Source: CBDAPX01 sp965198725
GTDB taxonomy: Bacteria > Pseudomonadota > Alphaproteobacteria > Rhodobacterales > Rhodobacteraceae
Assembly: GCA_965198725.1 (NCBI GenBank)
Contig: CBDAPX010000001.1
Coordinates: 434,001-498,000, forward strand
Reading direction: 5' to 3'
Length of the DNA stretch: 64,000 nucleotides
Shown here: piece after piece, positions 26,802 to 36,180 of the stretch
Numbering within the stretch: position 1 is the stretch's first letter
Layout: each line of letters opens with the position of its first letter
Program-made: the position numbers and the translations under genes
The notes under the pieces: generated by a model
What the model was told of the DNA's origin: nothing
The model's database searches: none
What the model saw: the letters and a program-made list of their open reading frames with translations, nothing else

Positions 26802-26840
26802 GCCGCTGTAGCTCAGCTGGTAGAGCACGTCATTCGTAAT
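26802..26840 (+). pseudogene. 5' fragment of tRNA-Thr(CGT), truncated after the anticodon loop
   Basis: The sequence from GCCGCTGTAGCTCAGC to CATTCGTAAT matches the acceptor 5' strand, D arm and 5' anticodon stem of a tRNA-Thr with anticodon CGT (26835-26837). The expected 3' anticodon strand is replaced by unrelated sequence at 26841, and no T arm or 3' acceptor strand is found downstream, so the gene cannot give a functional tRNA. Confidence 0.75.
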
Positions 26841-26999
26841 TAGCGGGTCCCCGCGAGAATGGCCTGCGAAACCAATAAGCGTGCGCCGCGTGACATCCCC
26901 AGACAGCACCAGCTTGTTTCCCGTCACGATCACCAGGCACTTGGTTGGCGGCGTTGCCATCTCGGATTCCCAAGAACGCGCGGCCGTACCATCTCTTGT
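26841..26999 (-). pseudogene. Remnant of a phage/plasmid primase-helicase gene
   Basis: On the minus strand about 50 codons read through blocks resembling mobile-element primase/D5-type helicase proteins: ARSWESEM, VTGNKLVLSGD and VTRRTL. These correspond to the remembered patterns GRSEM, TGNNL.L.GD and RR.L. The similarity stops at the tRNA-Thr breakpoint and no open frame of normal length exists on either side. It is best read as the scar of an element once integrated at the tRNA. Confidence 0.5.
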
Positions 27000-27546
27000 G
27001 TCAGCATCGACCGTGCGCGGTTCCGCCGCCGCCCCGTCTTATGAGACCCTTTGATCGGGCCGGGTGCCGGCTTTGACGGGATTAGTAGGGCGTGTCAGGA
27101 TTTATAGGGCGGTAGTAGGGCTGTTTAGTGCAAGGACTGGCGACAGGGCGACGCCCTTTGCTATGCTGACAGAAAAGAAAGCCTTTTGGATTCAGTAATT
27201 TATGCGACAAAAAACAATGTCCTCTTGTCTCGTCCAAACGTATGAGACCCTCTCTTATCAAATCACCCGAAACTGTCCTAATCATGCTGACGTCAGACAC
27301 CCGTAAGAGGAAAAATGCAACGCTTAGAAACGACAATTTCGTATTGCAAACCAGAATGTTCAATTGACGCAAGGTCAACAAAACATTGCCACAACGGGCA
27401 TTTGCCAATAGCCATGTGACATTGAGTATCAACCGAGTTCGATTTTTTTTACCAAAACTGATTTCGATGACCCGGGAAATTAGCCCAATGCTTACCAAAA
27501 GCGGGCGGGAAGGAAGCGCAAATGTCTCACCAGCAGTATGGCCCTT
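27000..27546. other. Non-coding or decayed stretch before IS copy 2
   Basis: No credible gene is seen. Open frames across it lack start signals, and one minus-strand frame runs into IS sequence. Repeated TAGGG-type runs occur at 27085-27120 and AT-rich sequence at 27420-27480. It looks like degraded accessory DNA. Confidence 0.5.
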
Positions 27547-27602
27547 TGGTCTTCCCCCACTGAAGTGGTCCTCCGCTATGTTTAGGAAAACGGAGGAAAC
27601 AC

Positions 27603-27881
27603 ATGGCCAACAAGCGACCAAAGCCAGAAGAGATTGTCACGAAGTTACGGCAGGTTGAGGTTCTGACGGGGCAAGGGATGCCGCGTCTGGATGCGATCCG
27701 TCAGATCGGTGTGACTGAACAGACCTACTACCGGTGGAAGAAAAAATACGGCGGAATGGGCACGGATCAATTGAAGGAACTGAAGCGTCTGCAAAAAGAG
27801 AACGAGCGATTGCGCAAAGCCGTTTCTGATCTGACGCTGGACAAGCTGATCTTGGCGGAGGCGGCAAAGGGAAACTTCTGA
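27603..27881 (+). CDS. IS copy 2 OrfA
   Basis: The 92-residue HTH protein is identical in sequence to OrfA of copy 1. The slip heptamer GGGAAAC is at 27869-27875, and the TGA stop at 27879-27881 is shared with the overlap into orfB. Confidence 0.92.
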   Translation: MANKRPKPEEIVTKLRQVEVLTGQGMPRLDAIRQIGVTEQTYYRWKKKYGGMGTDQLKELKRLQKENERLRKAVSDLTLDKLILAEAAKGNF

Positions 27882-28729
27882 GCCCCGCTCGTCGTCGTGC
27901 CTGTATTGATCGCGTTCGTGCTGAGCTGAACATCTCGGAGCGTCGGGCATGCCGGGTTCTAAGACAACATCGATCCACACAGCGCAAAGTACCTGCGGGT
28001 CGCCCGGATGAAGAACGTTTAGTGGCTGATATGATCGAACTGACCCGGCAGTATGGCCGCTACGGCTATCGTAGGATCGCGGCACTACTGAGAGACGCTG
28101 GCTGGCATGTGAATGACAAGCGTGTCGAAAGACTTTGGCGACGAGAGGGGCTGAAAGTGCCAATGAAACAACCGAAGAAAGGGCGGCTTTGGCTGAATGA
28201 TGGATCATGTGTCAGGCTTCGGCCAGAGCGCCGCGATCATGTCTGGTCTTACGACTTTGTCCACTGCCGCACTGACGATGGTAAAGCTTTCCGCACACTC
28301 AACATCATCGACGAGTACAGTCGGGAATGCTTGGCCATACGCGTGGATCGCAAGCTCAACTCAGGCAATGTGATCGATGTGCTGAGCGACCTGTTCATTC
28401 TGCGCGGCATCCCATCGTTCATTCGCTCCGACAACGGCCCGGAGTTCGTTGCGCAAGCCGTGCAGGACTGGATCAAGGCTGTCGGCGCAAGGGCGGCTTA
28501 CATCGAACCAGGCAGCCCTTGGGAGAATGGGTACTGCGAAAGCTTCAACGCCCGTTTCCGCGATGAGTTCTTGAACGGCGAAATCTTCTATAGCCTGCGC
28601 GAAGCACAAATCCTGATTGAGGAATGGAGGAAACACTACAACACGAAACGACCACACAGTGCTCTAGGCTACCGCCCACCGGCTCCCGAAACCGTCGTCA
28701 AGATGGACCAAAGGTCGATCATGCACTAA
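27875..28729 (+). CDS. IS copy 2 transposase OrfB (via -1 frameshift)
   Basis: The frame continues from the slip site through the HTH_21 segment (ARRRACIDRVRAEL) into the rve core with all three catalytic acidic residues intact. The first conventional start in this frame is GTG 28022, which would omit about 50 N-terminal residues; frameshifted OrfAB is therefore preferred. C-terminus ETVVKMDQRSIMH is shared with copies 3 and 4. Confidence 0.9.
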   Translation, partial: LLSPARRRACIDRVRAELNISERRACRVLRQHRSTQRKVPAGRPDEERLVADMIELTRQYGRYGYRRIAALLRDAGWHVNDKRVERLWRREGLKVPMKQPKKGRLWLNDGSCVRLRPERRDHVWSYDFVHCRTDDGKAFRTLNIIDEYSRECLAIRVDRKLNSGNVIDVLSDLFILRGIPSFIRSDNGPEFVAQAVQDWIKAVGARAAYIEPGSPWENGYCESFNARFRDEFLNGEIFYSLREAQILIEEWRKHYNTKRPHSALGYRPPAPETVVKMDQRSIMH

Positions 28730-28763
28730 CAATCAAATTGGACCACTCAGGTGGGGCTGATCA

Positions 28764-29103
28764 CACGGACGGAGCGACTAAGAAGATAGATGCCACGATC
28801 CTAACGCTCGGTGCTCTGAATTTCTTCTCGCCAATCAAAGTAATTATTAGCGTGGCTCAGGACGCGATGACCTCGGGCAAACAAGTTGTGCGCCGAGCAG
28901 AACGTCAGCTCGAACTGGGTGACAAAAAAACAATTACGACTGCGAGTGATGAAACGCTGAAGTGGTTTGACAGCGTCAAAGACTCTTTGTCAGCGGCAAG
29001 CGTGGTTCAGTCTTTCAGCCAGGACCTTCTGACAACTTACATTTTCTTCGCCGAGCTTGCGATAGAAGCAACCGACAACCAAACAGAAGCCAAAAACGCG
29101 GTT
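28764..29103 (+). pseudogene. Internal fragment of an unrecognised gene trapped between IS elements
   Basis: One open frame fills the whole interval and ends only because the next IS supplies a TGA. Removing that IS and one copy of its 3-bp duplication lets the frame continue (30425-30462, ...RRFEGVSQGSAL) until IS copy 3. About 125 codons therefore survive, with neither a start nor a true stop. The sequence has amphipathic helices (GALNFFSPIKVIISVAQD, then a charged region). It could be the N-terminal part of the RTX protein whose pieces lie downstream, but there is no direct proof. Confidence 0.55.
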
Positions 29104-29144
29104 TGAACCGCCCCAGTTTTGGCGGAGACTATTGAGTTCGTATT

Positions 29145-30044
29145 TCAAGCTGCGATTTTGTCTGACTTCAAGGCTTCTTCGTATCTCTCCTCGGCTTCGA
29201 TTGGCGTGATGTACCCGAGTGGTTCAAGCGGGCGCTCTTTGTTGAACCAGTCCACCCATAGCAGGGTTTCCCATTCGACCTGATCCTTGGACTTCCACGG
29301 ACCTAGTTGATTGATGACTTCGGTTTTGAAGAGGCCGATGATCGTCTCAGCCAGTGCATTGTCATAGCTGTCACCAACGCTGCCGACGGATGGCTCCAGC
29401 CCAGCATCGGCCAACCGTTCTGTGTACTTGATCGACACGTATTGGCTGCCGCGATCTGAATGATGGATCAGTTTCTCAGCGGGTCTGCGTGCGTGGATCG
29501 CCTGTTCAAGCGCATCTAAGACAAACTGCGTGTCCTGCGTTGTTGATGCCTTCCAGCCCACAATCCGGTTCGCGAAGGTATCAATGACGAACGCCACATA
29601 GACGAACCCGCGCCAGGTCGAGACGAACGTAAAGTCGGACACCCACAGTTCGTTCGGCATTGAAGCCCTGAACTGGCGATTGACCTTGTCCAGCGGGCAT
29701 TGATCCGCAGGTTGACCACAGGTGGTTTTGACCTTCTTTCCGCGCCGGACGCCTTGAATGCTAAGCTGGCGCATCAACCGTTCTACAGTGCAGCGAGCAA
29801 TATCAATCTTCTCGCGATTCATCGCGTGCCATAGTTTGCGTGCGCCATAGACAGAACGGTTCTTCTCCCAAACATCCTTCATCGTTTTGCGCAGAAACTC
29901 ATCCCGCTTGGCCCGGTCCGAGGCACGGTCGGGATCACGCTCGATGGCAATGCGTTTATAGAACGTCGAAGGGGCAATCTGGAGAACTCTTCAGATCGGC
30001 TCGACCCCATGCGCCCCACGATGATCCTTGATGAAGGCAATCAT
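29145..30044 (-). pseudogene. IS3-group transposase orfB with an in-frame TGA
   Basis: The gene should start at the ATG overlapping the orfA stop (ATGA, 30044). After 17 codons ending in GVEPI there is a TGA (29993-29991) where relatives have a Cys codon (GVEPIC), after which the frame continues uninterrupted to 29145 with a normal rve core (WVSDFTF, HHSDRGSQY, NALAETIIG). The later ATG at 29882 could give a truncated product lacking the HTH_21 part. The element is probably not autonomously mobile. Confidence 0.8.
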
Positions 30045-30373
30045 TTGCGGAATGGGCGGTCGAGCTCCGCCTGAGCAAAATAAGCAGATGCCTTCTTCAG
30101 GATCTCATTTGCCTGACGCAACTGCCGGTTCTCGCGCTCAAGTTCTTTGATGCGATCCCGCTCTGCAGAGGTCACGCCATCGCGTTTGCCGGTATCCGCC
30201 TCGTGTTGCTTGACCCAGATACGAAGGCTGTCTCTGCTGCACCCAACCTTCTGAGAGATCGACAAAAGTGCTGCCGATCTGCTCGTGTATTCGCTCTCGT
30301 GATCCAAGACCATCCGCACCGCTCGTGCGCGCAATTCCTCTGGATAACGTGTTCCGTTCTTTGTCTTTCCCAT
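30041..30373 (-). CDS. IS3-group OrfA
   Basis: The 110-residue HTH protein begins MGKTKNGTRYPEELRARAVR and contains the WVKQHEADTG block. It ends with a leucine-zipper segment and AELDRPFRK, all standard for IS3-group OrfA. The stop overlaps the orfB start. Confidence 0.92.
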   Translation of the reverse strand: MGKTKNGTRYPEELRARAVRMVLDHESEYTSRSAALLSISQKVGCSRDSLRIWVKQHEADTGKRDGVTSAERDRIKELERENRQLRQANEILKKASAYFAQAELDRPFRK

Positions 30374-30517
30374 GACCCAGTATCCTTACTTCTGGGTCTC
30401 CGGCAAACAAGGGGCGCTTCAGTTCGACGGTTCGAAGGCGTTTCGCAGGGCTCCGCTTTGCCTGGTCTTCCCCCACTGAAGTGGTCCTCCGCTATGTTTA
30501 GGAAACGGAGGAAACAC

Positions 30518-30796
30518 ATGGCCAACAAGCGACCAAAGCCAGAAGAGATTGTCACGAAGTTACGGCAGGTTGAGGTTCTGACGGGGCAAGGGATGCCGCG
30601 TCTGGATGCGATCCGTCAGATCGGTGTGACTGAACAGACCTACTACCGGTGGAAGAAAAAATACGGCGGAACTGGCACGGATCAATTGAAGGAACTGAAG
30701 CGTCTGCAAAAAGAGAACGAGCGATTGCGCAAAGCCGTTTCTGATCTGACGCTGGACAAGCTGATCTTGGCGGAGGCGGCAAAGGGAAACTTCTGA
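30518..30796 (+). CDS. IS copy 3 OrfA
   Basis: The 92-residue product has one replacement against the other copies (YGGTGTDQ instead of YGGMGTDQ). Slip heptamer GGGAAAC is at 30784-30790. Confidence 0.92.
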   Translation: MANKRPKPEEIVTKLRQVEVLTGQGMPRLDAIRQIGVTEQTYYRWKKKYGGTGTDQLKELKRLQKENERLRKAVSDLTLDKLILAEAAKGNF

Positions 30797-31644
30797 GCCC
30801 CGCTCGTCGTCGTGCCTGTATTGATCGCGTTCGTGCTGAGCTGAACATCTCGGAGCGTCGGGCATGCCGGGTTCTAAGACAACATCGATCCACACAGCGC
30901 AAAGTACCTGCGGGTCGCCCGGATGAAGAACGTTTAGTGGCTGATATGATCGAACTGACCCGGCAGTATGGCCGCTACGGCTATCGTAGGATCGCGGCAC
31001 TACTGAGAGACGCTGGCTGGCATGTGAATGACAAGCGTGTCGAAAGACTTTGGCGACGAGAGGGGCTGAAAGTGCCAATGAAACAACCGAAGAAAGGGCG
31101 GCTTTGGCTGAATGATGGATCATGTGTCAGGCTTCGGCCAGAGCGTCGCGATCATGTCTGGTCCTACGACTTTGTCCACTGCCGCACCGACGATGGTAAA
31201 GCTTTCCGCACACTCAACATCATCGACGAGTACAGTCGGGAATGCTTGGCCATACGCGTGGATCGCAAGCTCAACTCAGGCAATGTGATCGATGTGCTGA
31301 GCGACCTGTTCATTCTGCGCGGCATCCCGTCGTTCATCCGTTCCGACAATGGCCCTGAGTTCGTTGCGCAAGCCGTGCAGGACTGGATCAAGGCTGTCGG
31401 CGCAAGGGCGGCTTACATCGAACCAGGCAGCCCTTGGGAGAATGGGTACTGCGAAAGCTTCAACGCCCGTTTCCGCGATGAGTTCTTGAACGGCGAAATC
31501 TTCTATAGCCTGCGCGAAGCACAAATCCTGATTGAGGAATGGAGGAAACACTACAACACGAAACGACCACACAGTGCTCTAGGCTACCGCCCACCGGCTC
31601 CCGAAACCGTCGTCAAGATGGACCAAAGGTCGATCATGCACTAA
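30790..31644 (+). CDS. IS copy 3 transposase OrfB (via -1 frameshift)
   Basis: Same protein as in copy 2, including the C-terminus ETVVKMDQRSIMH; catalytic residues are intact. Confidence 0.9.
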   Translation, partial: LLSPARRRACIDRVRAELNISERRACRVLRQHRSTQRKVPAGRPDEERLVADMIELTRQYGRYGYRRIAALLRDAGWHVNDKRVERLWRREGLKVPMKQPKKGRLWLNDGSCVRLRPERRDHVWSYDFVHCRTDDGKAFRTLNIIDEYSRECLAIRVDRKLNSGNVIDVLSDLFILRGIPSFIRSDNGPEFVAQAVQDWIKAVGARAAYIEPGSPWENGYCESFNARFRDEFLNGEIFYSLREAQILIEEWRKHYNTKRPHSALGYRPPAPETVVKMDQRSIMH

Positions 31645-31678
31645 CAATCAAATTGGACCACTCAGGTGGGGCTGATCA

Positions 31679-34600
31679 CAACGTTTGGCTGGATTTGAAC
31701 GCATCGGAGACTTGCTTGAAAAGCTGAAAATTCCGCTTGATATCGCGCAAAATGCACTGAACCCGATCAAACCACTTTTGGACGCAATTGGCCTGGTTTC
31801 TCAGCTTGTCGATTCAGTTGTCGACTTTGTCCTTGAGACGCTTGGCCTAGGTGGCTTGCTGGAAGAAGCCGAAGACGCAATCAACCAACTTTTGCCATCG
31901 CCTGACATATTCGATGAACTGATCGCTCTCGTTCAGCCACTCTACGACATATTACAAGAAATGATCGACGAAGCGCTTGGCATCACAGCTATGATGGCCG
32001 AGTTAAACCTTGCCGCTTTTGGGGATGGAATGGGCGACGCGTTGCAAGGCGCGGCGGGATGATCAGATGACACCGACAATGTTTTACGGGGCGATGATCT
32101 CGCAGATATTTTGGACGCGTTGGGCGGGGACGATACTATTTTCGCAGGCGGCGGCAATGACGTCATTGTGGCAGGCGAAGGAAACGATGAGATCCACGGC
32201 GAAGGCGGTAACGACTTCATTTACTTTGACGCCAGCTTCACTGAGTACGAACTCAGCCGGGAACGGCTGCCGAGCGACACCAATGAAGCAACAGGAGACA
32301 TAATCGTCAGCCATGTGAAGCCTCTTGGCGCATTCAATTCCGGTGTGGACGTCATACGCGGGTTGGATGATGGAGACGTTGTTGCTTTCGTAGATATTTC
32401 TTTCACAGGCCAAGAGCTAAAAGAGGCGTTCATCGGCGGCTCGGTCCTTACGGGTTCGGCACGTAACGATCTTATGTTCCTGAACTCTACTGGAACCCGT
32501 ATCGATGGTTTTTTTGTCGCTGAGGGGCTGGAAGGGGATGATCGTATATTTGGGTCGACGGGTGATGATCGTCTAATCGGCGGGCCTGGCAACGACGTCC
32601 TTTTGCCGGGGCAAGGAGATGACCAAGCGCTCGGAGGCAGTGGGGTTGATACTTTTCAAGTGTTGTCTGGAGCCAACTCCAGCCTCCGCATTGATCTTGA
32701 GGCAGGGACCGCCTTCGGCCAAGGCTTGGACGATTTAATCGATATTGAAAATGTTGTCGTGATGCCCGGACAAAAACACTTTGTTCGTGGCACAAACGAC
32801 GCCAACACCATTTTCACTGCCAGCGGCGTCGACGTGATCAGCGGCCGTGGCGGCGACGATGTTATTCGCTCCGGTGGAGAGGATGACTATATCGTTGGTG
32901 GGGCTGGATCGGATCAAATTGACGGCGGCTCTGGCTTCAACGTGATGATCTCGGGCAGTGCAGCCGTGGCAGGTGTCAACGATGAATACGTTGGAGGCGA
33001 AGACTATGACGTTGTCGCGTACACTTCGTCGTCCAACACGATCAAGTTCGATATCAACAATCAGAGCAGTGACCCTTCGATATTGAACCAGCTCAAGACC
33101 TATATGGACGAGGCTGAAGATAGCGGAAAGGTTGAAGTCGACGGCACAACCGGCTTGGTCAAGAGATTTGACGTTAACGGTGTTCTTGTGGCGACGGACA
33201 GGACTGAAAACGTCGAGGGTTTTTGTGGGTTTCGACTTGGCAGACTTGCTGATCGGAGGTCAATTCACAGATCTTCTGCATGGCGGTGGCGGAAATGACG
33301 TCATTCGTACCAACGGGACAGAAAATATCGACGGTGGAGAGGGTGACGACCTGATCCAAGCGCAACGCGTATATGGTGGCGCAACTCAGCTTCAGATCGA
33401 AGGTGGCGCAAGCTTTGATCGACTGGAATTGGATGGTGTCGGCGAAGCGCGTTGGTTTTATAAAATCGAAAGCGCGATTTCGCTGCAGTTGCGAGCTCAT
33501 GAACTCGGAACCGACGGGGACGATTTGCGAAATGTGGGGAACGCAACATTTTCCATAAAACCGCGCAATATCGAGGTTATCGCACTGGGGGACTACGCCG
33601 ATCATGCAATCTATGAGCTTGGTGGAACACGTACCACGGTCTTCGAGCTTGAGGGGGGGTGACGACCGATTTGACGGCGAAAATGGCTTTGCCGACGTGT
33701 ATGCCGGGGATGGCAACGATGTGGGGAACTTCTTTAGCGGGGGTGGCGGAATATTTCGTGGTGGCGGCGGCAACGATTTGTCGATTTGGAGCGATACCAC
33801 AACGGAAAATGCGGCCCTTATGGGAGACGGAACGTACTCTGTAGAGATCCGCCGATTTAAAGGACATGCGGACGGTGGCGATGGCTTTGACTCGATCAGC
33901 TTCAACGTCAATTTTCAATCGCGCATCGTCGCGGACTTGGCATTGGGCCAATTGGAATCTTTCAAAGGTGCGTCAGTCGCGAACGCGGAACAAGTAGACA
34001 TGACGCTGGAAGGTTTCGAGCAACTCATTGCAACCGCATTCAATGATTTGGTTTCCGGTAGTGATCAGGGCGAACGGCTTATCGGTGGAGATGGCCGCGA
34101 CACCATAGATGGTAGAGCTGGAAACGATGAGCTCTTTGGCGGTGTAGGTGACGACTCATTGCTTGGCGGCGCAGACGACGACGTTCTTCATGGCGGTGCG
34201 GGGCGCGATACGTTGGATGGGGGTGACGGGATTGACACCGCATCTTACACATGGACACAGCCAAGCGGCCTTGATGGCGCATTTACTGCGACCGCTTTCG
34301 GCGGTGTATCGGCCGATCTTGTCAACGGGCAAGCCACTGGATCATTCGGGACCGATGTCCTCCGAAACGTCGAGAATCTGACCGGCAGTGCTGGTGACGA
34401 CGAGCTTATCGGGGATGCAAATGCCAATCTGCTGTCCGGCGGCCATGGCGACGATTCTTTGACAGGCAATGGTGGCGACGATGTTATCGTTACAGGCCTC
34501 GGCACCGATGTTGCGAATGGAGGCGATGGCGACGACCGGATCGTAGTTGGCCTGGGCATCAAGTCTATTGATGGCGGGGCCGGCGAAGATGTACTCGATT

Positions 34601-34964
34601 TCGGATTGATCGATGGCATTATTACCGTCGATTACGAGGCGGGAACATATTGGGGCCAGATAGAGGTGCGTACACCCAAATGGGCCTTGCTGGACGTCGA
34701 TGGCGACGGAATTGACGACGGTGATGGGTTCGAGGTCCGCGATATCGGAGGCGTTCTGATGACACCAATGGACGTCTTGGAAGCCGACCCGCTGTATGCC
34801 AATGACGCCGGGGATTTGTTGCGGATTCTTCCAATCGAAGGTGAAAGCGATTTCTCTGCATCCGAAATTGAACAAGTTACTCAGCTCGTCGAAGCATCTG
34901 GAACGTTCGTCGGAATCGAAGTTATCAAAGGTGCTTTAAGCGATGACGATATCATTGGAACTAG
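31679..34964 (+). pseudogene. RTX (haemolysin-type calcium-binding) gene, central part, broken by a stop and two frameshifts
   Basis: The gene is cut at its 5' side by IS copy 3. It first encodes about 125 residues of amphipathic helices and then long arrays of GGxGxDxUx nonapeptides, the Ca2+-binding RTX repeats of type I secreted proteins. Three lesions are visible. A TGA lies at 32060-32062, with the same frame continuing after it (SDDTDNVLRGDD). A fifth T in the run 33220-33224 shifts the frame where GFVGFD is expected. A seventh G at 33653-33659 shifts it where ELEGGDDRFDG is expected. The 3' side is cut by IS copy 4. Homopolymer shifts could be sequencing errors, but the stop and the IS breaks already disable it. 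Confidence 0.85.
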
Positions 34965-34998
34965 TGATCAGCCCCACCTGAGTGGTCCAATTTGATTG

Positions 34999-35853
34999 TT
35001 AGTGCATGATCGACCTTTGGTCCATCTTGACGACGGTTTCGGGAGCCGGTGGGCGGTAGCCTAGAGCACTGTGTGGTCGTTTCGTGTTGTAGTGTTTCCT
35101 CCATTCCTCAATCAGGATTTGTGCTTCGCGCAGGCTATAGAAGATTTCGCCGTTCAAGAACTCATCGCGGAAACGGGCGTTGAAGCTTTCGCAGTACCCA
35201 TTCTCCCAAGGGCTGCCTGGTTCGATGTAAGCCGCCCTTGCGCCGACAGCCTTGATCCAGTCCTGCACGGCTTGCGCAACGAACTCAGGGCCATTGTCGG
35301 AACGGATGAACGACGGGATGCCGCGCAGAATGAACAGGTCGCTCAGCACATCGATCACATTGCCTGAGTTGAGCTTGCGATCCACGCGTATGGCCAAGCA
35401 TTCCCGACTGTACTCGTCGATGATGTTGAGTGTGCGGAAAGCTTTACCATCGTCGGTGCGGCAGTGGACAAAGTCGTAAGACCAGACATGATCGCGGCGC
35501 TCTGGCCGAAGCCTGACACATGATCCATCATTCAGCCAAAGCCGCCCTTTCTTCGGTTGTTTCATTGGCACTTTCAGCCCCTCTCGTCGCCAAAGTCTTT
35601 CGACACGCTTGTCATTCACATGCCAGCCAGCGTCTCTCAGTAGTGCCGCGATCCTACGATAGCCGTAGCGGCCATACTGCCGGGTCAGTTCGATCATATC
35701 AGCCACTAAACGTTCTTCATCCGGGCGACCCGCAGGTACTTTGCGCTGTGTGGATCGATGTTGTCTTAGAACCCGGCATGCCCGACGCTCCGAGATGTTC
35801 AGCTCAGCACGAACGCGATCAATACAGGCACGACGACGAGCGGGGCTCAGAAG
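34999..35853 (-). CDS. IS copy 4 transposase OrfB (via -1 frameshift)
   Basis: Same protein as in copies 2 and 3, with intact catalytic residues and C-terminus. Confidence 0.9.
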   Translation of the reverse strand, partial: LLSPARRRACIDRVRAELNISERRACRVLRQHRSTQRKVPAGRPDEERLVADMIELTRQYGRYGYRRIAALLRDAGWHVNDKRVERLWRREGLKVPMKQPKKGRLWLNDGSCVRLRPERRDHVWSYDFVHCRTDDGKAFRTLNIIDEYSRECLAIRVDRKLNSGNVIDVLSDLFILRGIPSFIRSDNGPEFVAQAVQDWIKAVGARAAYIEPGSPWENGYCESFNARFRDEFLNGEIFYSLREAQILIEEWRKHYNTKRPHSALGYRPPAPETVVKMDQRSIMH

Positions 35854-36125
35854 TTTCCCTTTGCCGCCTCCGCCAAGATCAGCTTGTCCAGCGTCAGATC
35901 AGAAACGGCTTTGCGCAATCGCTCGTTCTCTTTTTGCAGACGCTTCAGTTCCTTCAATTGATCCGTGCCCATTCCGCCGTATTTTTTCTTCCACCGGTAG
36001 TAGGTCTGTTCAGTCACACCGATCTGACGGATCGCATCCAGACGCGGCATCCCTTGCCCCGTCAGAACCTCAACCTGCCGTAACTTCGTGACAATCTCTT
36101 CTGGCTTTGGTCGCTTGTTGGCCAT
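35847..36125 (-). CDS. IS copy 4 OrfA
   Basis: The 92-residue HTH protein matches OrfA of copies 1 and 2; slip heptamer GGGAAAC lies just before the stop on the minus strand. Confidence 0.92.
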   Translation of the reverse strand: MANKRPKPEEIVTKLRQVEVLTGQGMPRLDAIRQIGVTEQTYYRWKKKYGGMGTDQLKELKRLQKENERLRKAVSDLTLDKLILAEAAKGNF

Positions 36126-36180
36126 GTGTTTCCTCCGTTTCCTAAACATAGCGGAGGACCACTTCAGTGGGGGAAGACCA

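Larger units (their letters stand above)
27547..28763 (+). mobile_element. IS407-like IS3-family element, copy 2 (complete, no matching flanks)
   Basis: The 1217-bp copy is one base longer than the others because of an extra A in the leader before orfA (GGAAAACGGAGG). Ends are the same as in copy 1. The flanking tetramers CCTT (left) and CACG (right) differ, so this copy did not arise by a simple unaltered insertion at this place. Confidence 0.95.
29104..30421 (-). mobile_element. IS3-group insertion sequence (complete ends, 3-bp target duplication)
   Basis: The 1318-bp element has inverted ends of about 27 bp (TGAACCGCCCC...CGGAGACT at the left, TGAAGCGCCCC...CGGAGACC read inward at the right). 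It is flanked by GTT duplications (29101-29103 and 30422-30424). It carries orfA and an orfB broken by an in-frame stop. It is nested inside the gene fragment bounded by copies 2 and 3 of the other IS. Confidence 0.92.
30463..31678 (+). mobile_element. IS407-like IS3-family element, copy 3 (complete, no matching flanks)
   Basis: The 1216-bp copy has intact ends and reading frames. The flanks TGCC (left) and CAAC (right) differ. Silent differences from copies 1 and 2 within orfB (for example CGTCATTCATCC-type third-base changes around 31330) are shared with copy 4, so copies 3 and 4 are the closest pair. Confidence 0.95.
34965..36180 (-). mobile_element. IS407-like IS3-family element, copy 4 (complete, no matching flanks)
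   Basis: The 1216-bp copy is inverted relative to copy 3 and lies inside the RTX gene. Flanks are CTAG (left) and GGAT (right). The RTX reading frame on the two sides would be in register if the element were removed without deleting a duplicated tetramer, which is not what a simple insertion leaves. Confidence 0.95.

Noticed and set aside
27082..27621. A 179-codon minus-strand frame before IS copy 2.
   Set aside because: It runs from IS leader sequence into degraded DNA, has no ribosome site and no recognisable domain.
33220..33659. Programmed frameshifts in the RTX gene at T5 and G7 runs.
   Set aside because: Both shifts are simple single-base gains in homopolymers without slip heptamers or stimulatory structures, in a gene that also has a stop codon and IS breaks; decay or read error is simpler.
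30463..36180. Composite transposon formed by IS copies 3 and 4 carrying an RTX cargo.
   Set aside because: The outer flanks do not show a shared target duplication (TGCC against GGAT), and the cargo is a broken internal gene part, so transposition as a unit is not supported.
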